From: Streptomyces canus 299MFChir4.1
GTDB lineage: Bacteria; Actinomycetota; Actinomycetes; Streptomycetales; Streptomycetaceae
Reading direction: 5' to 3'
Assembly: GCF_000383615.1 (NCBI RefSeq)
Contig: NZ_KB911584.1
Location: forward strand, 195,356 to 259,355
Length of the DNA: 64,000 nt
Shown piece after piece: positions 48,648 through 56,426 of this stretch. Position 1 is the stretch's first letter. Every line of letters starts with the position of its first letter. A program made the translations under genes and the position numbers. Below the pieces are notes generated by a model, which ran no database searches, was not told the DNA's origin, and worked only from the letters and a program-made list of their open reading frames with translations.

Positions 48648-50152
48648 AGCCCTACAAGTCCTGCTCGTGCCGAGATCCCGAGACGAAGCGGCTCCTCGGC
48701 AAGAAGTGCCCGAGCATCAGCAAGAAGGGTCACGGCGGTTGGTACGCCCGCTACGAGGCGCCCAAGTCCGCGGAGGGCGGCCGGCGGCAGCCTCGTATCG
48801 GGCCGTTCGCCACCGAGACGGAGTGTAAGAAGGAGCTGGCGAAGGTGCTCGGCACCGCGGCCAGCGCGAAGGCGCACGACGAGCGGAAAACCACGTTCGG
48901 CGAGTACCTCGAACGCCGCTACACCTGGCGGATCTCGGAGGCAGAGACCGGCGAGGGCCTGGCCAAGTCGACGCTCGAAGCCGAGCGTGAGGCCATCGAC
49001 CTGTACGGGAAGCCGGGGCTCGGTCACATCAAGGTCGTGGACCTCACCGACGAGCACTTCCGTGAGCTGTACGCGGCCATGCGGAAGCTCAACCGCGAGG
49101 CGGAGCAGGGCGACCGCTCCGAGATCCTGCGTCGGCTAAAGGAGGCGCGGGCCACCCGCGACGGGCGCCGGCTGCACTCCCGTCCGATCGGCGAGTCCCG
49201 CATCAAGCGGGTGCACGCCGTGCTGCACGGTGCGATGACGGACGCGGTGAAGCTGTCGAAGATCCGGGTGGACAACCCGGCTGATGGGGTCTGGCGGTCC
49301 AAGGGCGGCAAGCGCAAGCAGGGCCGCGCGAAGCCCCTGCTGTGGACGGCCGAGCGGGTCGAGGCGTGGGAGAAGTCCGGGGTCGTCCCGGCGAAGGTGA
49401 TGGTGTGGACGTCCGATCAGTGCGGCGCGTTCCTCGACTTCGCCGAGGCCGAGGGTGAGCGGCTGTACCCGGCCTTCCATCTGGACGCCTACTACGGGCC
49501 GCGGCGCGGCGAGCTAGTCGGCGCCGAGGAGAAAGACCTCAGCCTCGAACGGAAGCGGCTGCACATCCTTCAGGCGCAGGCCGATGACGAGCTCGACGAC
49601 ACCAAGTCCGAGGCCGGCTATCGGCAAGTCCCCCTCGACGACGAGACCGTGCGGGTCTTCAAGGCGTGGCGGAAGCGGAAGCTGGAGGAGCGGATGCAGT
49701 GGGGTGAGGCGTACAAGGACGCCGGCCGGGTGTTCTGTTACGAGGACGGCACGGCGCTGAAGACGGAGTACCTGTCGAGCCGCTTCCGGATGATGCTTGC
49801 CCGGCACGCGAACATCCGCGCCCGCGCCGCCGAGGGGTGGCCGGCTGAGCGGATCGCCCGGAAGTACCGGACGACCGAGGCGGCCGTCGAGGTGGCGCTC
49901 AGGCTGACGCTGCCGCCGATCCGCTTCCACGATCTGCGTCACGGTGCGGCAACGATGCTGATCGCCGCGGGGGTCGACGACAAGTTCGTCTCGGAGGTGC
50001 TCGGCCATGCGTCGGTGTCCTTCACGAAGGACGTGTACGCGGTCGTCGCCGAGGAACTGTCCGAGGACGCCACGCGCCGAATTGCCGCCTTCATTCCGCG
50101 CCAGAATCGCCTTTCCGCGGTTGGTGCCATCACCGTGCCATCTGGGGGCTAA
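48644..50152 (+). CDS. Tyrosine site-specific integrase
   Basis: 502 aa from TTG 48644, with GGGGGAG upstream and a TTGA overlap with the XRE gene. The N-terminal arm-binding and core-binding domains (about 1-215) precede the catalytic domain with Arg287 (YYGPRRGEL), His429 and Arg432 (HDLRHGAATM), His455 (LGHASVS) and nucleophile Tyr465 (DVY), the full tyrosine-recombinase set. A Cys-rich start (CSCRDPETKRLLGKKCPSIS) is typical of AICE integrases. It lies next to the right attachment site in tRNA-Ser. Confidence 0.95.
   Translation: MKPYKSCSCRDPETKRLLGKKCPSISKKGHGGWYARYEAPKSAEGGRRQPRIGPFATETECKKELAKVLGTAASAKAHDERKTTFGEYLERRYTWRISEAETGEGLAKSTLEAEREAIDLYGKPGLGHIKVVDLTDEHFRELYAAMRKLNREAEQGDRSEILRRLKEARATRDGRRLHSRPIGESRIKRVHAVLHGAMTDAVKLSKIRVDNPADGVWRSKGGKRKQGRAKPLLWTAERVEAWEKSGVVPAKVMVWTSDQCGAFLDFAEAEGERLYPAFHLDAYYGPRRGELVGAEEKDLSLERKRLHILQAQADDELDDTKSEAGYRQVPLDDETVRVFKAWRKRKLEERMQWGEAYKDAGRVFCYEDGTALKTEYLSSRFRMMLARHANIRARAAEGWPAERIARKYRTTEAAVEVALRLTLPPIRFHDLRHGAATMLIAAGVDDKFVSEVLGHASVSFTKDVYAVVAEELSEDATRRIAAFIPRQNRLSAVGAITVPSGG
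50123..50145. promoter_or_regulatory. Right arm-type repeat pair (GTGCCATC, 11-bp period)
   Basis: GTGCCATCACC and GTGCCATCTGG in tandem, inside the integrase 3' end. They match 20190-20212. In the excised circle both pairs would flank the attachment core, as arm sites do. Confidence 0.6.
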
Positions 50153-50172
50153 AAGTGGCCCTGAGAACGACT

Positions 50173-50206
50173 CAGGGAGCCCAGCCCGTTTGGGCCGAAC
50201 TCCCTG
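50173..50206 (+). terminator. Integrase terminator
   Basis: CAGGGAG (50173-50179) and CTCCCTG (50200-50206) pair, with additional CCCAGCCC/TGGGC pairing inside, between the integrase and the right attachment site. Confidence 0.6.
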
Positions 50207-50214
50207 GTCAGGTG

Positions 50215-50274
50215 GCGGAGGCGGAGGGATTTGAACCCTCGATGGGATTTAAGTCCCAAACCGCATTAGCAGTG
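50215..50274. other. Right attachment site (attR), 60-bp repeat
   Basis: Identical to 20014-20073. It forms the 3' two-thirds of the intact tRNA-Ser, so integration keeps the tRNA functional with the element-derived 3' part. Confidence 0.93.
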
Positions 50275-50306
50275 CGGCGCCATAGACCGGACTAGGCGAC
50301 GCCTCC
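50216..50306 (-). tRNA. tRNA-Ser (GCU anticodon), element target
   Basis: 91 nt on the minus strand: acceptor stem GGAGGCG/CGCCTCC with discriminator G, anticodon loop CTGCTAA giving GCU, a long variable arm typical of serine tRNAs, and T-loop TTCAAAT. The element is inserted at its 3' part. Confidence 0.95.
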
Positions 50307-50459
50307 AGCACAGCCGCCCGCGCGAGCGCGAGTGGTGCGTGCAGATGATGACACAGCCGAAGGTCGCGCCACCAATCGGTTCCCACGGTACTAGGCGGGC
50401 GGGGCGCAGGGCAAAGTGCATCCGCGCAACGTACGGCCGCGTCCGCCGTTAGTCAGGGC

Positions 50460-50897
50460 ATGTCATACGTCACCCGGATCGGCCGGCTCGCCCGGTTGAG
50501 CCCGCTCCCCCTGTTCCTCGCCGCCCTGGCGCCCGTCCCCGCGTCGGCGTACACCGAGACCGGAGACCACCTCACCGTCACCGTCCGCGACGCGGGCAGC
50601 GGCGCCGACCGGGCCGAAAGGACCTACGAGGTCGACTGCCATCCCGCGCGCGGCACCCACCCCGACCCCGCGGGCGCGTGCGCCGTCCTGGACCGGAACA
50701 CCCGGTGGGGGCGCGACACCTTCTCCCCCGTCCCCGAGGGCAGCGTCTGCACGATGCTCTACGGCGGTCCCGCGACCGCCCATGTCACGGGGACCTGGGC
50801 CGGACGCCCCGTGGACGCCCGGTTCGACCGGAGCAACGGGTGCGAGACCGCGCGCTGGGACCGGTTCGTGCCGCTCCTGCCCAGCATGGGCACCTAG
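50460..50897 (+). CDS. Streptomyces subtilisin inhibitor (SSI) family protein
   Basis: 145 aa from ATG 50460; the ribosome site is weak. A signal peptide (RLSPLPLFLAALAPVPASA) covers about residues 12-30. The mature part has the SSI pattern: CHPARGTHPDPAGACAVLD, then VCTMLYGGPATAHVTGTWAG and FDRSNGCETARWDRFVPLL. Four Cys could form the two SSI disulfides. The reactive-site loop reads C-T-M-L-Y, so the P1 residue is Met as in classical SSI. It is secreted and inhibits subtilisin-type proteases. Confidence 0.92.
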   Translation: MSYVTRIGRLARLSPLPLFLAALAPVPASAYTETGDHLTVTVRDAGSGADRAERTYEVDCHPARGTHPDPAGACAVLDRNTRWGRDTFSPVPEGSVCTMLYGGPATAHVTGTWAGRPVDARFDRSNGCETARWDRFVPLLPSMGT

Positions 50898-51067
50898 CCC
50901 CCGAGAGGCGGTCACACGTTCTACTTCACTTCGTCGTGCGACCTCCCTCTCATCCGGCACCCCCGCGCAGGCGCTGCGCTTAGACTCCCTCGCGTGACAC
51001 GTCGCGGGCCCCTTGGCAATATGGCCCGAGCGGTCGGCAAGGTGCGGTAACAGGGAGGAAGCGTCTC

Positions 51068-54000
51068 GTGAGCAGCAGGCCATCCCGAGGCGCTGCTCGC
51101 CTCGCAGCCATACTCGACGCGCTTCCCGACGCGTTGGTGCTGGTCAACGCCAACGGGACCGTCGTCAACGCCAACACCATCGCCCTGGAGGCGTTCGAGG
51201 CGCCGGGGACGGCTCTCGTGGGGCGGGGGCTGCTCGATCTGCTGCCGCAGTTCGACTCGCGGCTCATCCCGGGCTCCATGCGGCGGCCCGATCACATGGA
51301 CCCGCGCGGGCGAACCAAGCCGACCCGGATGGTGGCGCGCAGGACCGACGGCACCGAGTTCCCCGTCGAGGTCACCAGCGCCAACCTGGAGAACGGCCAG
51401 CAGGCCTACGACGGTTACGGCTACAGCGGCGACGAACTGCTCATGCTCGTCGTACGGGATCTGACGGGGACCGTCGACACCGAGGCCGAGCTGGCGCGTT
51501 CGCAGCGGCAGACCGAGATGATCCTGCGGGCCGCCTCGGAGGGTGTCGTCGGGACCGACACCGACGGGCGGATCGTGCTCGTCAACCCGGCCGCCGCCCA
51601 GATACTGGGTTACCGGGCCAGCGACCTCGGCGGCCGCGAGCTCCACGACCTCATCCTGCACTCCCGCGGCGACGGCACCCCCTTCGCGTACGAGGAGTCC
51701 CCGCTCGCCGACACCCTGCGCTCCGGGCGCAAGCACCGGGTGCGCGGCCAGGTGCTGTGGTCGAAGAAAGGCGAGAAGGTCCCGGTCGACCTGACGACCG
51801 CACCCGTGCGCGACGGCGACCAGCTCGTCGGCGCCGTGCTCACCTTTACCGACCGGCGGCCCTACGACGCCCTCGCCGACGAGAAGTCCACCGCGGAGAA
51901 GGCCCACGCGGAGGAGCTGGAGCGGCTGGAGGAGGAGCACGCCTCCGAACTCACCGCGCTGCGCCAGAAGCACATCACCGAGATGGAGGAGCTCCAGGAG
52001 CGGCACGACGAGGAGATCGCCTCCGGCGAGGAGCGGTACGCCGCCCTCGGGGAGCGCGAGAAGGACCGGTACGAGGCCCTGGCCGGCCGGCACGACCAGC
52101 TCCTCACCCTGCTCGGGCGTTCCCTGCGCGGGCCCCTCGACGAACTGCGCCGCGAACTGTCCGCGCTCGCCGCCGACGACGCCGGACAGCTGTGGCCCGA
52201 GGCCAACCAGGTCCTGCACCACCTCTCGGCCGGCTACTCCCGCATCACCCACCTCATCGACAACGTCCTCGGTTACCAGCGCCTCGACGCGGGCGCCGAC
52301 GACATCGTCCGTACGAACGTCATGCTCGACGCGGTCGTCGCCGCCGGTGTGGACGGCGCGGTCGAGCTCATCGGGCCGGGGCGCGTCCAGTTCGCCGTGC
52401 ACGCGCCGCCCATCGAGGCCGAGGTCGACGCCCAGCGCCTCGCGACCGCGCTCGCGCACCTCATCGCGGACGTGGCCGGGGTCGACGCGACCGGGAACTC
52501 CCCCGTGTCCGCGGGCGGTTACATGGACAACACGGTCGTGGTGGCGGCCGCGCAGCGAGGCGAGGGCGTACGCATCGAGGTGCGCGGGCCGTACGCCGGG
52601 GGAGACCCGGTGCACGAGCCGATCGTGCGCGGGATCGTGCGCGCCCACGGCGGTGTGCTCCAGACGCACGAAGTGCCCGGCATGAGCGGCAGCGCGTACG
52701 TCCTCGAAGTGCCCATCGGCGGTGGGGCGGGGGCCGTCGCGGTTCCCGGTCCGGCCGCGCTGGAGGCGGGCCCTCAGGAGGGCGCCCCCGTGGAGACCGC
52801 CCCTGCCGAGGGCGGCGGACGGCGGCGGGCCCGGCGCTCCTCCACCGACTCCTTCCTCGACGCCGACGTCCCCTCCGGGACCTCCGGGACCTCCGGGACC
52901 GACGAGTCCGTCCCGCCCACCGGGCGACGCAGGCGGCGGGCGGCGGCCGAGCAGGAACAGGCCGTGTCCGTACCGGCGCAGGCCTCCGGTGACGACGCGG
53001 ACGACTCCGGCGGTACGGGACGGCGCCGCGGGCGGCCCGCCGAGGGTGCCGAGGCCGCCGAAGCCGGTGTGGCCGAGGGTGCCGTGGTGATGGCCTCCGA
53101 GCACGGCGCCGGTTCCGCGGCCGTCGGCACCGGTCTGGGCGGGACCGTGCCGCCGCAGGGCGTGCCCGTGCCGGCCGGGGGCCGGGCCCGGCACGACGGC
53201 GGCGAACAGCACGCGCTGCCGGCGGCGTTGCCCGCAGGCGGTTCCGCCGAAGCGGGCGGCCGGCCACAGGGGCAGCTGGAGATCGCCGGGCAGGGTCCGT
53301 CCGGCGACGGCACACCGCAGCAGGACGGGCGCCGACGGCGTGCCCTCGCGGCCGCGTCGGAGCGCGCGGCGGCGCAGGAGGCCGCCCCCCGCTCGGTGTT
53401 CGCCCTCCCGCCCGCCGACGCGGACCGACCGGCCGACGGCACGGACCCGGCGGGGCGCCCGGGGCCGGCGGGACTGGCCCAGGTGCAGGCCCAGGCGTCG
53501 GCCCCGGGCCAGGCTCAGGTGCGAGTCCCGGGCCAGGGGCACCTTCCTGGACAGGTGCCGGTGCCCGGTCAAGGACAGCTGCCGGGCCAGATTCCCGGCC
53601 GGATTCCGGCCCCGGGTCAGGCCCAGGTCCCTGCCAACGCGCAGGTGCCCGGCCCGATCCAGGCTCCGGGGCAGGTCCCGGCCGTCCCCGTTTCCGCCAA
53701 CGGCCTCGCGCAGCCCCACCCCGCCGACGTCCACGGCGACGAGGGTCGGCACGACGCCGTGCCGCACGACCAGGCCGACGACCACACCCCGCCGCAGCCG
53801 CACCCCACCAACGCGCCGACGGGCCGCCGTCGACGGGCCGTGGCCCAGCCCGCTGAGGCGACCGCCGGTACGCCCGCGCAGGGGCTCCCGGCCCAGGCCG
53901 GACAGGGTGCCCAGGCAGCCGTCCCCGGTCGGCCCGTGCCCGTGGGAGTTCCTACGGCCCCTGTCCAGCAGGTCCCTGGGGCGGTGCCGGAGCCCCAGTT

Positions 54001-55525
54001 CCCGGGTGTGGCCGTGCAGAACGCGACCGGACAGGACGGCCTGATCCCGCAGGCCGCGCCCGCCCCGGCCTCGCCGCTCCACGCGGCCCCGGCCCAGCCC
54101 GTACCGGCCCCCGGCCTGCCCCTGCCCGCCGAGGCACCGCAGCCGCAAGCGACGGCACAAGCACCGGCCGCGCCCGCTTCCCAGCCCTGGCCCGGCGGCC
54201 ACGACGCCTCCGGGGCCGACACCCCCGTACCGGCGAACGGCGCCGCCACCGCCGTACCCCCGAACCAGCCCGCGCCCCAGCACGCGCAGGTCCCCGAAGC
54301 CGGTCAGCCCACTCCGGCGCCCGGCACGCCGCAGGCGGCGCAGCCGCTGCCCGCCGAGGCCGCGGTGGCACCCGCCGCGCCCGTCGACCCGAACTCCACG
54401 CAGGGCCGGGCGTTCAGCGTGCGGACCCTCGGTCAGGGGGTTCCGTTCACCCGGCAGGCGGCCCAGGTGCAGCAGCCGGGGACGGCAACGCCTCCCCCGC
54501 ACCAGTCCGGTGGGTCGGGACGGCGGCGCAAGCTCGGCACCCGGCCCGACCCCTCTGCCGCCGCGGCCCCGGAGCCGGGAACACGTCCGGCGGCCGAGCA
54601 GGCCGTGTCCGCGCCGGCGCAGGCACCACAGCCGTCGCCGGCCGGGCAGTCGCGGCTCACGCACGCCACCGAGGCGGCCGGGCGGTCGTACGCCATAGGG
54701 GCACCGGACGAGAACGCCGCCGAGGGGCCCGAGCCGTTGGACGGTCCCGGTGGGGCCGTCGAGATCCCGGACACCCCGCGGCCGCAGCCGATGGACGACG
54801 AACTGCCCCCGGAGCCGCTGGACAACCCGCGGCGGCTGCTGGTGTGGCCCGCGCCGGACGTGACGACCCAGCAGGCGCTCAGCGACCGTGGGTACCGGCC
54901 GGTCATCGTGCAGTCGCGCGAGGAGGTCGACGCACAGATCGCGGCCTTCCCCGCCGCGCTGTTCGTGGACCCGCTGACCGGGCCGATCACGCGGACCGCG
55001 CTCCAGTCGCTCAGGCAGGCGGCGGTGGCGTCCGAGGTGCCGATCATGGTGACCGCCGGGCTCGGACAGGCCTCACGGGAGGCGGCGTACGGCGCCGATC
55101 CCGCCGTCCTGCTGAAGGCGCTGGCACCGCGGGACAGCGAGCAGCACCCGCCGCGCGTGCTGCTGATCGAGGAGCACGCCGAGATCGCGCTGGCGCTGAC
55201 CGCGACACTGGAGCGGCGGGGGATGCAGGTCGCGCGGGCCGCGAGCGACGCCGACGCGGTGACGCTGGCGGGACAGCTCCGGCCGAACCTCGTCGTGATG
55301 GACCTCATGCAGGTGCACCGCCGGCGGGCCGGGATCGTGGACTGGCTGCGGGCGAACGGGCAGCTGAACCGGACGCCGTTGGTCGTGTACACGGCTGCCG
55401 TGGATCAGGCGGATCTGCCTCGGCTGGCTTCCGGGGAGACGGTTCTGTTCCTTGCCGAGCGGTCGACGAGTGCGGAGGTTCAGGCGCGGATCGTGGATCT
55501 GCTGGCCAGGATCGGGACGAACTGA
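51068..55525 (+). CDS. Large PAS protein with degenerate histidine-kinase core and C-terminal receiver-like domains
   Basis: 1485 aa from GTG 51068 with AGGGAGGAA upstream. Two PAS domains lie at about 12-135 and 148-262, followed by a coiled-coil (270-345). The HisKA-like region at 340-410 reads GRSLRGPL at 350-357 where SHELRTPL is expected, so the phospho-His is replaced. The N and G boxes of the ATPase (415-560) are absent. A disordered Pro/Ala/Gln/Gly region spans about 570-1260. Two receiver-like domains end the protein; the last has LVVMDLM with Asp1412 but EE for the acidic pair and no conserved Lys. It probably works as a scaffold or signal-sensing adaptor rather than a kinase. Confidence 0.85.
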   Translation: MSSRPSRGAARLAAILDALPDALVLVNANGTVVNANTIALEAFEAPGTALVGRGLLDLLPQFDSRLIPGSMRRPDHMDPRGRTKPTRMVARRTDGTEFPVEVTSANLENGQQAYDGYGYSGDELLMLVVRDLTGTVDTEAELARSQRQTEMILRAASEGVVGTDTDGRIVLVNPAAAQILGYRASDLGGRELHDLILHSRGDGTPFAYEESPLADTLRSGRKHRVRGQVLWSKKGEKVPVDLTTAPVRDGDQLVGAVLTFTDRRPYDALADEKSTAEKAHAEELERLEEEHASELTALRQKHITEMEELQERHDEEIASGEERYAALGEREKDRYEALAGRHDQLLTLLGRSLRGPLDELRRELSALAADDAGQLWPEANQVLHHLSAGYSRITHLIDNVLGYQRLDAGADDIVRTNVMLDAVVAAGVDGAVELIGPGRVQFAVHAPPIEAEVDAQRLATALAHLIADVAGVDATGNSPVSAGGYMDNTVVVAAAQRGEGVRIEVRGPYAGGDPVHEPIVRGIVRAHGGVLQTHEVPGMSGSAYVLEVPIGGGAGAVAVPGPAALEAGPQEGAPVETAPAEGGGRRRARRSSTDSFLDADVPSGTSGTSGTDESVPPTGRRRRRAAAEQEQAVSVPAQASGDDADDSGGTGRRRGRPAEGAEAAEAGVAEGAVVMASEHGAGSAAVGTGLGGTVPPQGVPVPAGGRARHDGGEQHALPAALPAGGSAEAGGRPQGQLEIAGQGPSGDGTPQQDGRRRRALAAASERAAAQEAAPRSVFALPPADADRPADGTDPAGRPGPAGLAQVQAQASAPGQAQVRVPGQGHLPGQVPVPGQGQLPGQIPGRIPAPGQAQVPANAQVPGPIQAPGQVPAVPVSANGLAQPHPADVHGDEGRHDAVPHDQADDHTPPQPHPTNAPTGRRRRAVAQPAEATAGTPAQGLPAQAGQGAQAAVPGRPVPVGVPTAPVQQVPGAVPEPQFPGVAVQNATGQDGLIPQAAPAPASPLHAAPAQPVPAPGLPLPAEAPQPQATAQAPAAPASQPWPGGHDASGADTPVPANGAATAVPPNQPAPQHAQVPEAGQPTPAPGTPQAAQPLPAEAAVAPAAPVDPNSTQGRAFSVRTLGQGVPFTRQAAQVQQPGTATPPPHQSGGSGRRRKLGTRPDPSAAAAPEPGTRPAAEQAVSAPAQAPQPSPAGQSRLTHATEAAGRSYAIGAPDENAAEGPEPLDGPGGAVEIPDTPRPQPMDDELPPEPLDNPRRLLVWPAPDVTTQQALSDRGYRPVIVQSREEVDAQIAAFPAALFVDPLTGPITRTALQSLRQAAVASEVPIMVTAGLGQASREAAYGADPAVLLKALAPRDSEQHPPRVLLIEEHAEIALALTATLERRGMQVARAASDADAVTLAGQLRPNLVVMDLMQVHRRRAGIVDWLRANGQLNRTPLVVYTAAVDQADLPRLASGETVLFLAERSTSAEVQARIVDLLARIGTN

Positions 55526-55589
55526 GGGCGCCATTCGGCTGAGGGCACCATTCGACTGAGGGTGTCGTCCCGCTGAGGGTGCTGTCCGA
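55522..55589. repeat. Four degenerate 17-bp tandem repeats at the stop codon
   Basis: CTGAGGGCGCCATTCGG and three variants start at 55522, 55539, 55556 and 55573, with an exact 17-bp period. The first contains the TGA stop of the large PAS protein. No coding is seen in the rest. Confidence 0.7.
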
Positions 55590-55637
55590 GGTGCCGCGGT
55601 ATGCCGTCCGGCGGCTGCGGCGCCGTCCTGGCTTGTC

Positions 55638-55658
55638 TCGCGGTTCCCCGCGCCCCTA
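55638..55658. repeat. Dispersed intergenic repeat (variant)
   Basis: CGCGGTTCCCCGCGCCCCTA (55639-55658) matches the copies near 1584 and 7943 with small changes. It lies between convergent genes. Confidence 0.5.
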
Positions 55659-55709
55659 AAGGCCTCCGCGTGCCCCTGAATGCCTGCCCTCGCCCCTGCG
55701 TACCTCTCC

Positions 55710-56294
55710 CTACTTGGCCACCAGTCGCCGTGCCGCCTCCTTCACCGACGCCCGGAGCCGCTCCCGGTCCGTCGGCTCGCCGCCCACCAGGATCCGCTTC
55801 ATCTGCGGGACCACCGCCGCCCAGTTGGCCACCGCAATCAGCAGGAACAGCAGGTCACGTGCCGGTACGGCATCCGTGACGACCCCGCGGTCCTGACCGT
55901 CCTGAAGGGTGGCGACCTTCGCACGGTAGTGCTCCTGGCGTTCGGCCTCGTCGGGGAGCTCGGTCGTGGCGCCGTACTCCAGCCCCTCCCAGAAGAGCAG
56001 CCGCAGGACCTCCGGGTGAGCCTCGTGGTAGTCCATGAGGCGGTCGATCCAGCTCTCGATGTCGTCCGAGTCGACCGGGACGGCGACCGCGAGATCGAGC
56101 ATGACCTTGCCCAGGACCTTCGTGAACAGCTCCGCCTTGTTGCCGAAGTAGGCGTAGATCAGCTGCTTGTTGGCCTTGGCCTCGGTCGCGATGCGGTCTA
56201 CGCGGGCGCCCGCGATGCCGTGCCGGGCGAACTCGGCGACCGCCGCCTCGAAGATCCGTGCCCTGGTCGCTTCGGGGTCTCTTACTGCTGCCAT
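55710..56294 (-). CDS. TetR-family regulator
   Basis: 194 aa from ATG 56294. The N-terminal HTH is ATRARIFEAAVAEFARHGIAGARVDRIATEAKANKQLIYAYFGNKAELF, a textbook TetR DNA-binding domain. The C-terminal ligand domain is typical (VLRLLFWEGLEYGA; RDLLFLLIAVANWAAVVPQM). It is divergent from an MFS gene, with two AACCAA-N4-TTGGTT operators between them. Confidence 0.92.
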   Translation of the reverse strand: MAAVRDPEATRARIFEAAVAEFARHGIAGARVDRIATEAKANKQLIYAYFGNKAELFTKVLGKVMLDLAVAVPVDSDDIESWIDRLMDYHEAHPEVLRLLFWEGLEYGATTELPDEAERQEHYRAKVATLQDGQDRGVVTDAVPARDLLFLLIAVANWAAVVPQMKRILVGGEPTDRERLRASVKEAARRLVAK

Positions 56295-56323
56295 GGGGCC
56301 AGGGTAAGCGCAGCGAGGGAGGT

Positions 56324-56396
56324 AACCAACTATTTGGTTGACAGGGAATCGGCGGGCCTCCCACACTGTTGCAGTGTTCCAACCAACCAGTTAGTT
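56324..56396. promoter_or_regulatory. TetR operators between tetR and the MFS gene
   Basis: AACCAACTATTTGGTT (56324-56339, perfect) and AACCAACCAGTTAGTT (56381-56396, one mismatch) follow AACCAA-N4-TTGGTT, 57 bp apart. They are positioned to control both genes. Confidence 0.75.
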
Positions 56397-56426
56397 GTGG
56401 GAACTGACTCGAAGGAGTCCCCGGTC

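Larger units (their letters stand above)
20014..50274. mobile_element. Integrated AICE-like element in tRNA-Ser, carrying a tape-measure gene
   Basis: A perfect 60-bp direct repeat (20014-20073, 50215-50274) bounds about 30.3 kb. The right repeat is part of an intact tRNA-Ser; the left copy holds only the tRNA 3' part. Inside are a tyrosine integrase next to the right end, excisionase-like proteins, XRE regulators, TOPRIM primase, RepA-like ATPase, an iteron region, spread-like membrane proteins and an FtsK/TraB translocase, which together define an actinomycete integrative and conjugative element. A tape-measure-like protein is an unexpected extra. No capsid, portal or large terminase is seen. 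Confidence 0.92.

Noticed and set aside
20014..50274. Complete prophage
   Set aside because: A tape-measure-like gene is present, but no capsid, portal, large terminase, holin or tail-tube gene is seen, while FtsK/TraB translocase and spread-like genes are.
50921..54664. 1247-aa open frame on the minus strand
   Set aside because: Antisense to the large PAS protein, with Gly/Arg/Leu low-complexity composition; an artefact of third-position GC bias.
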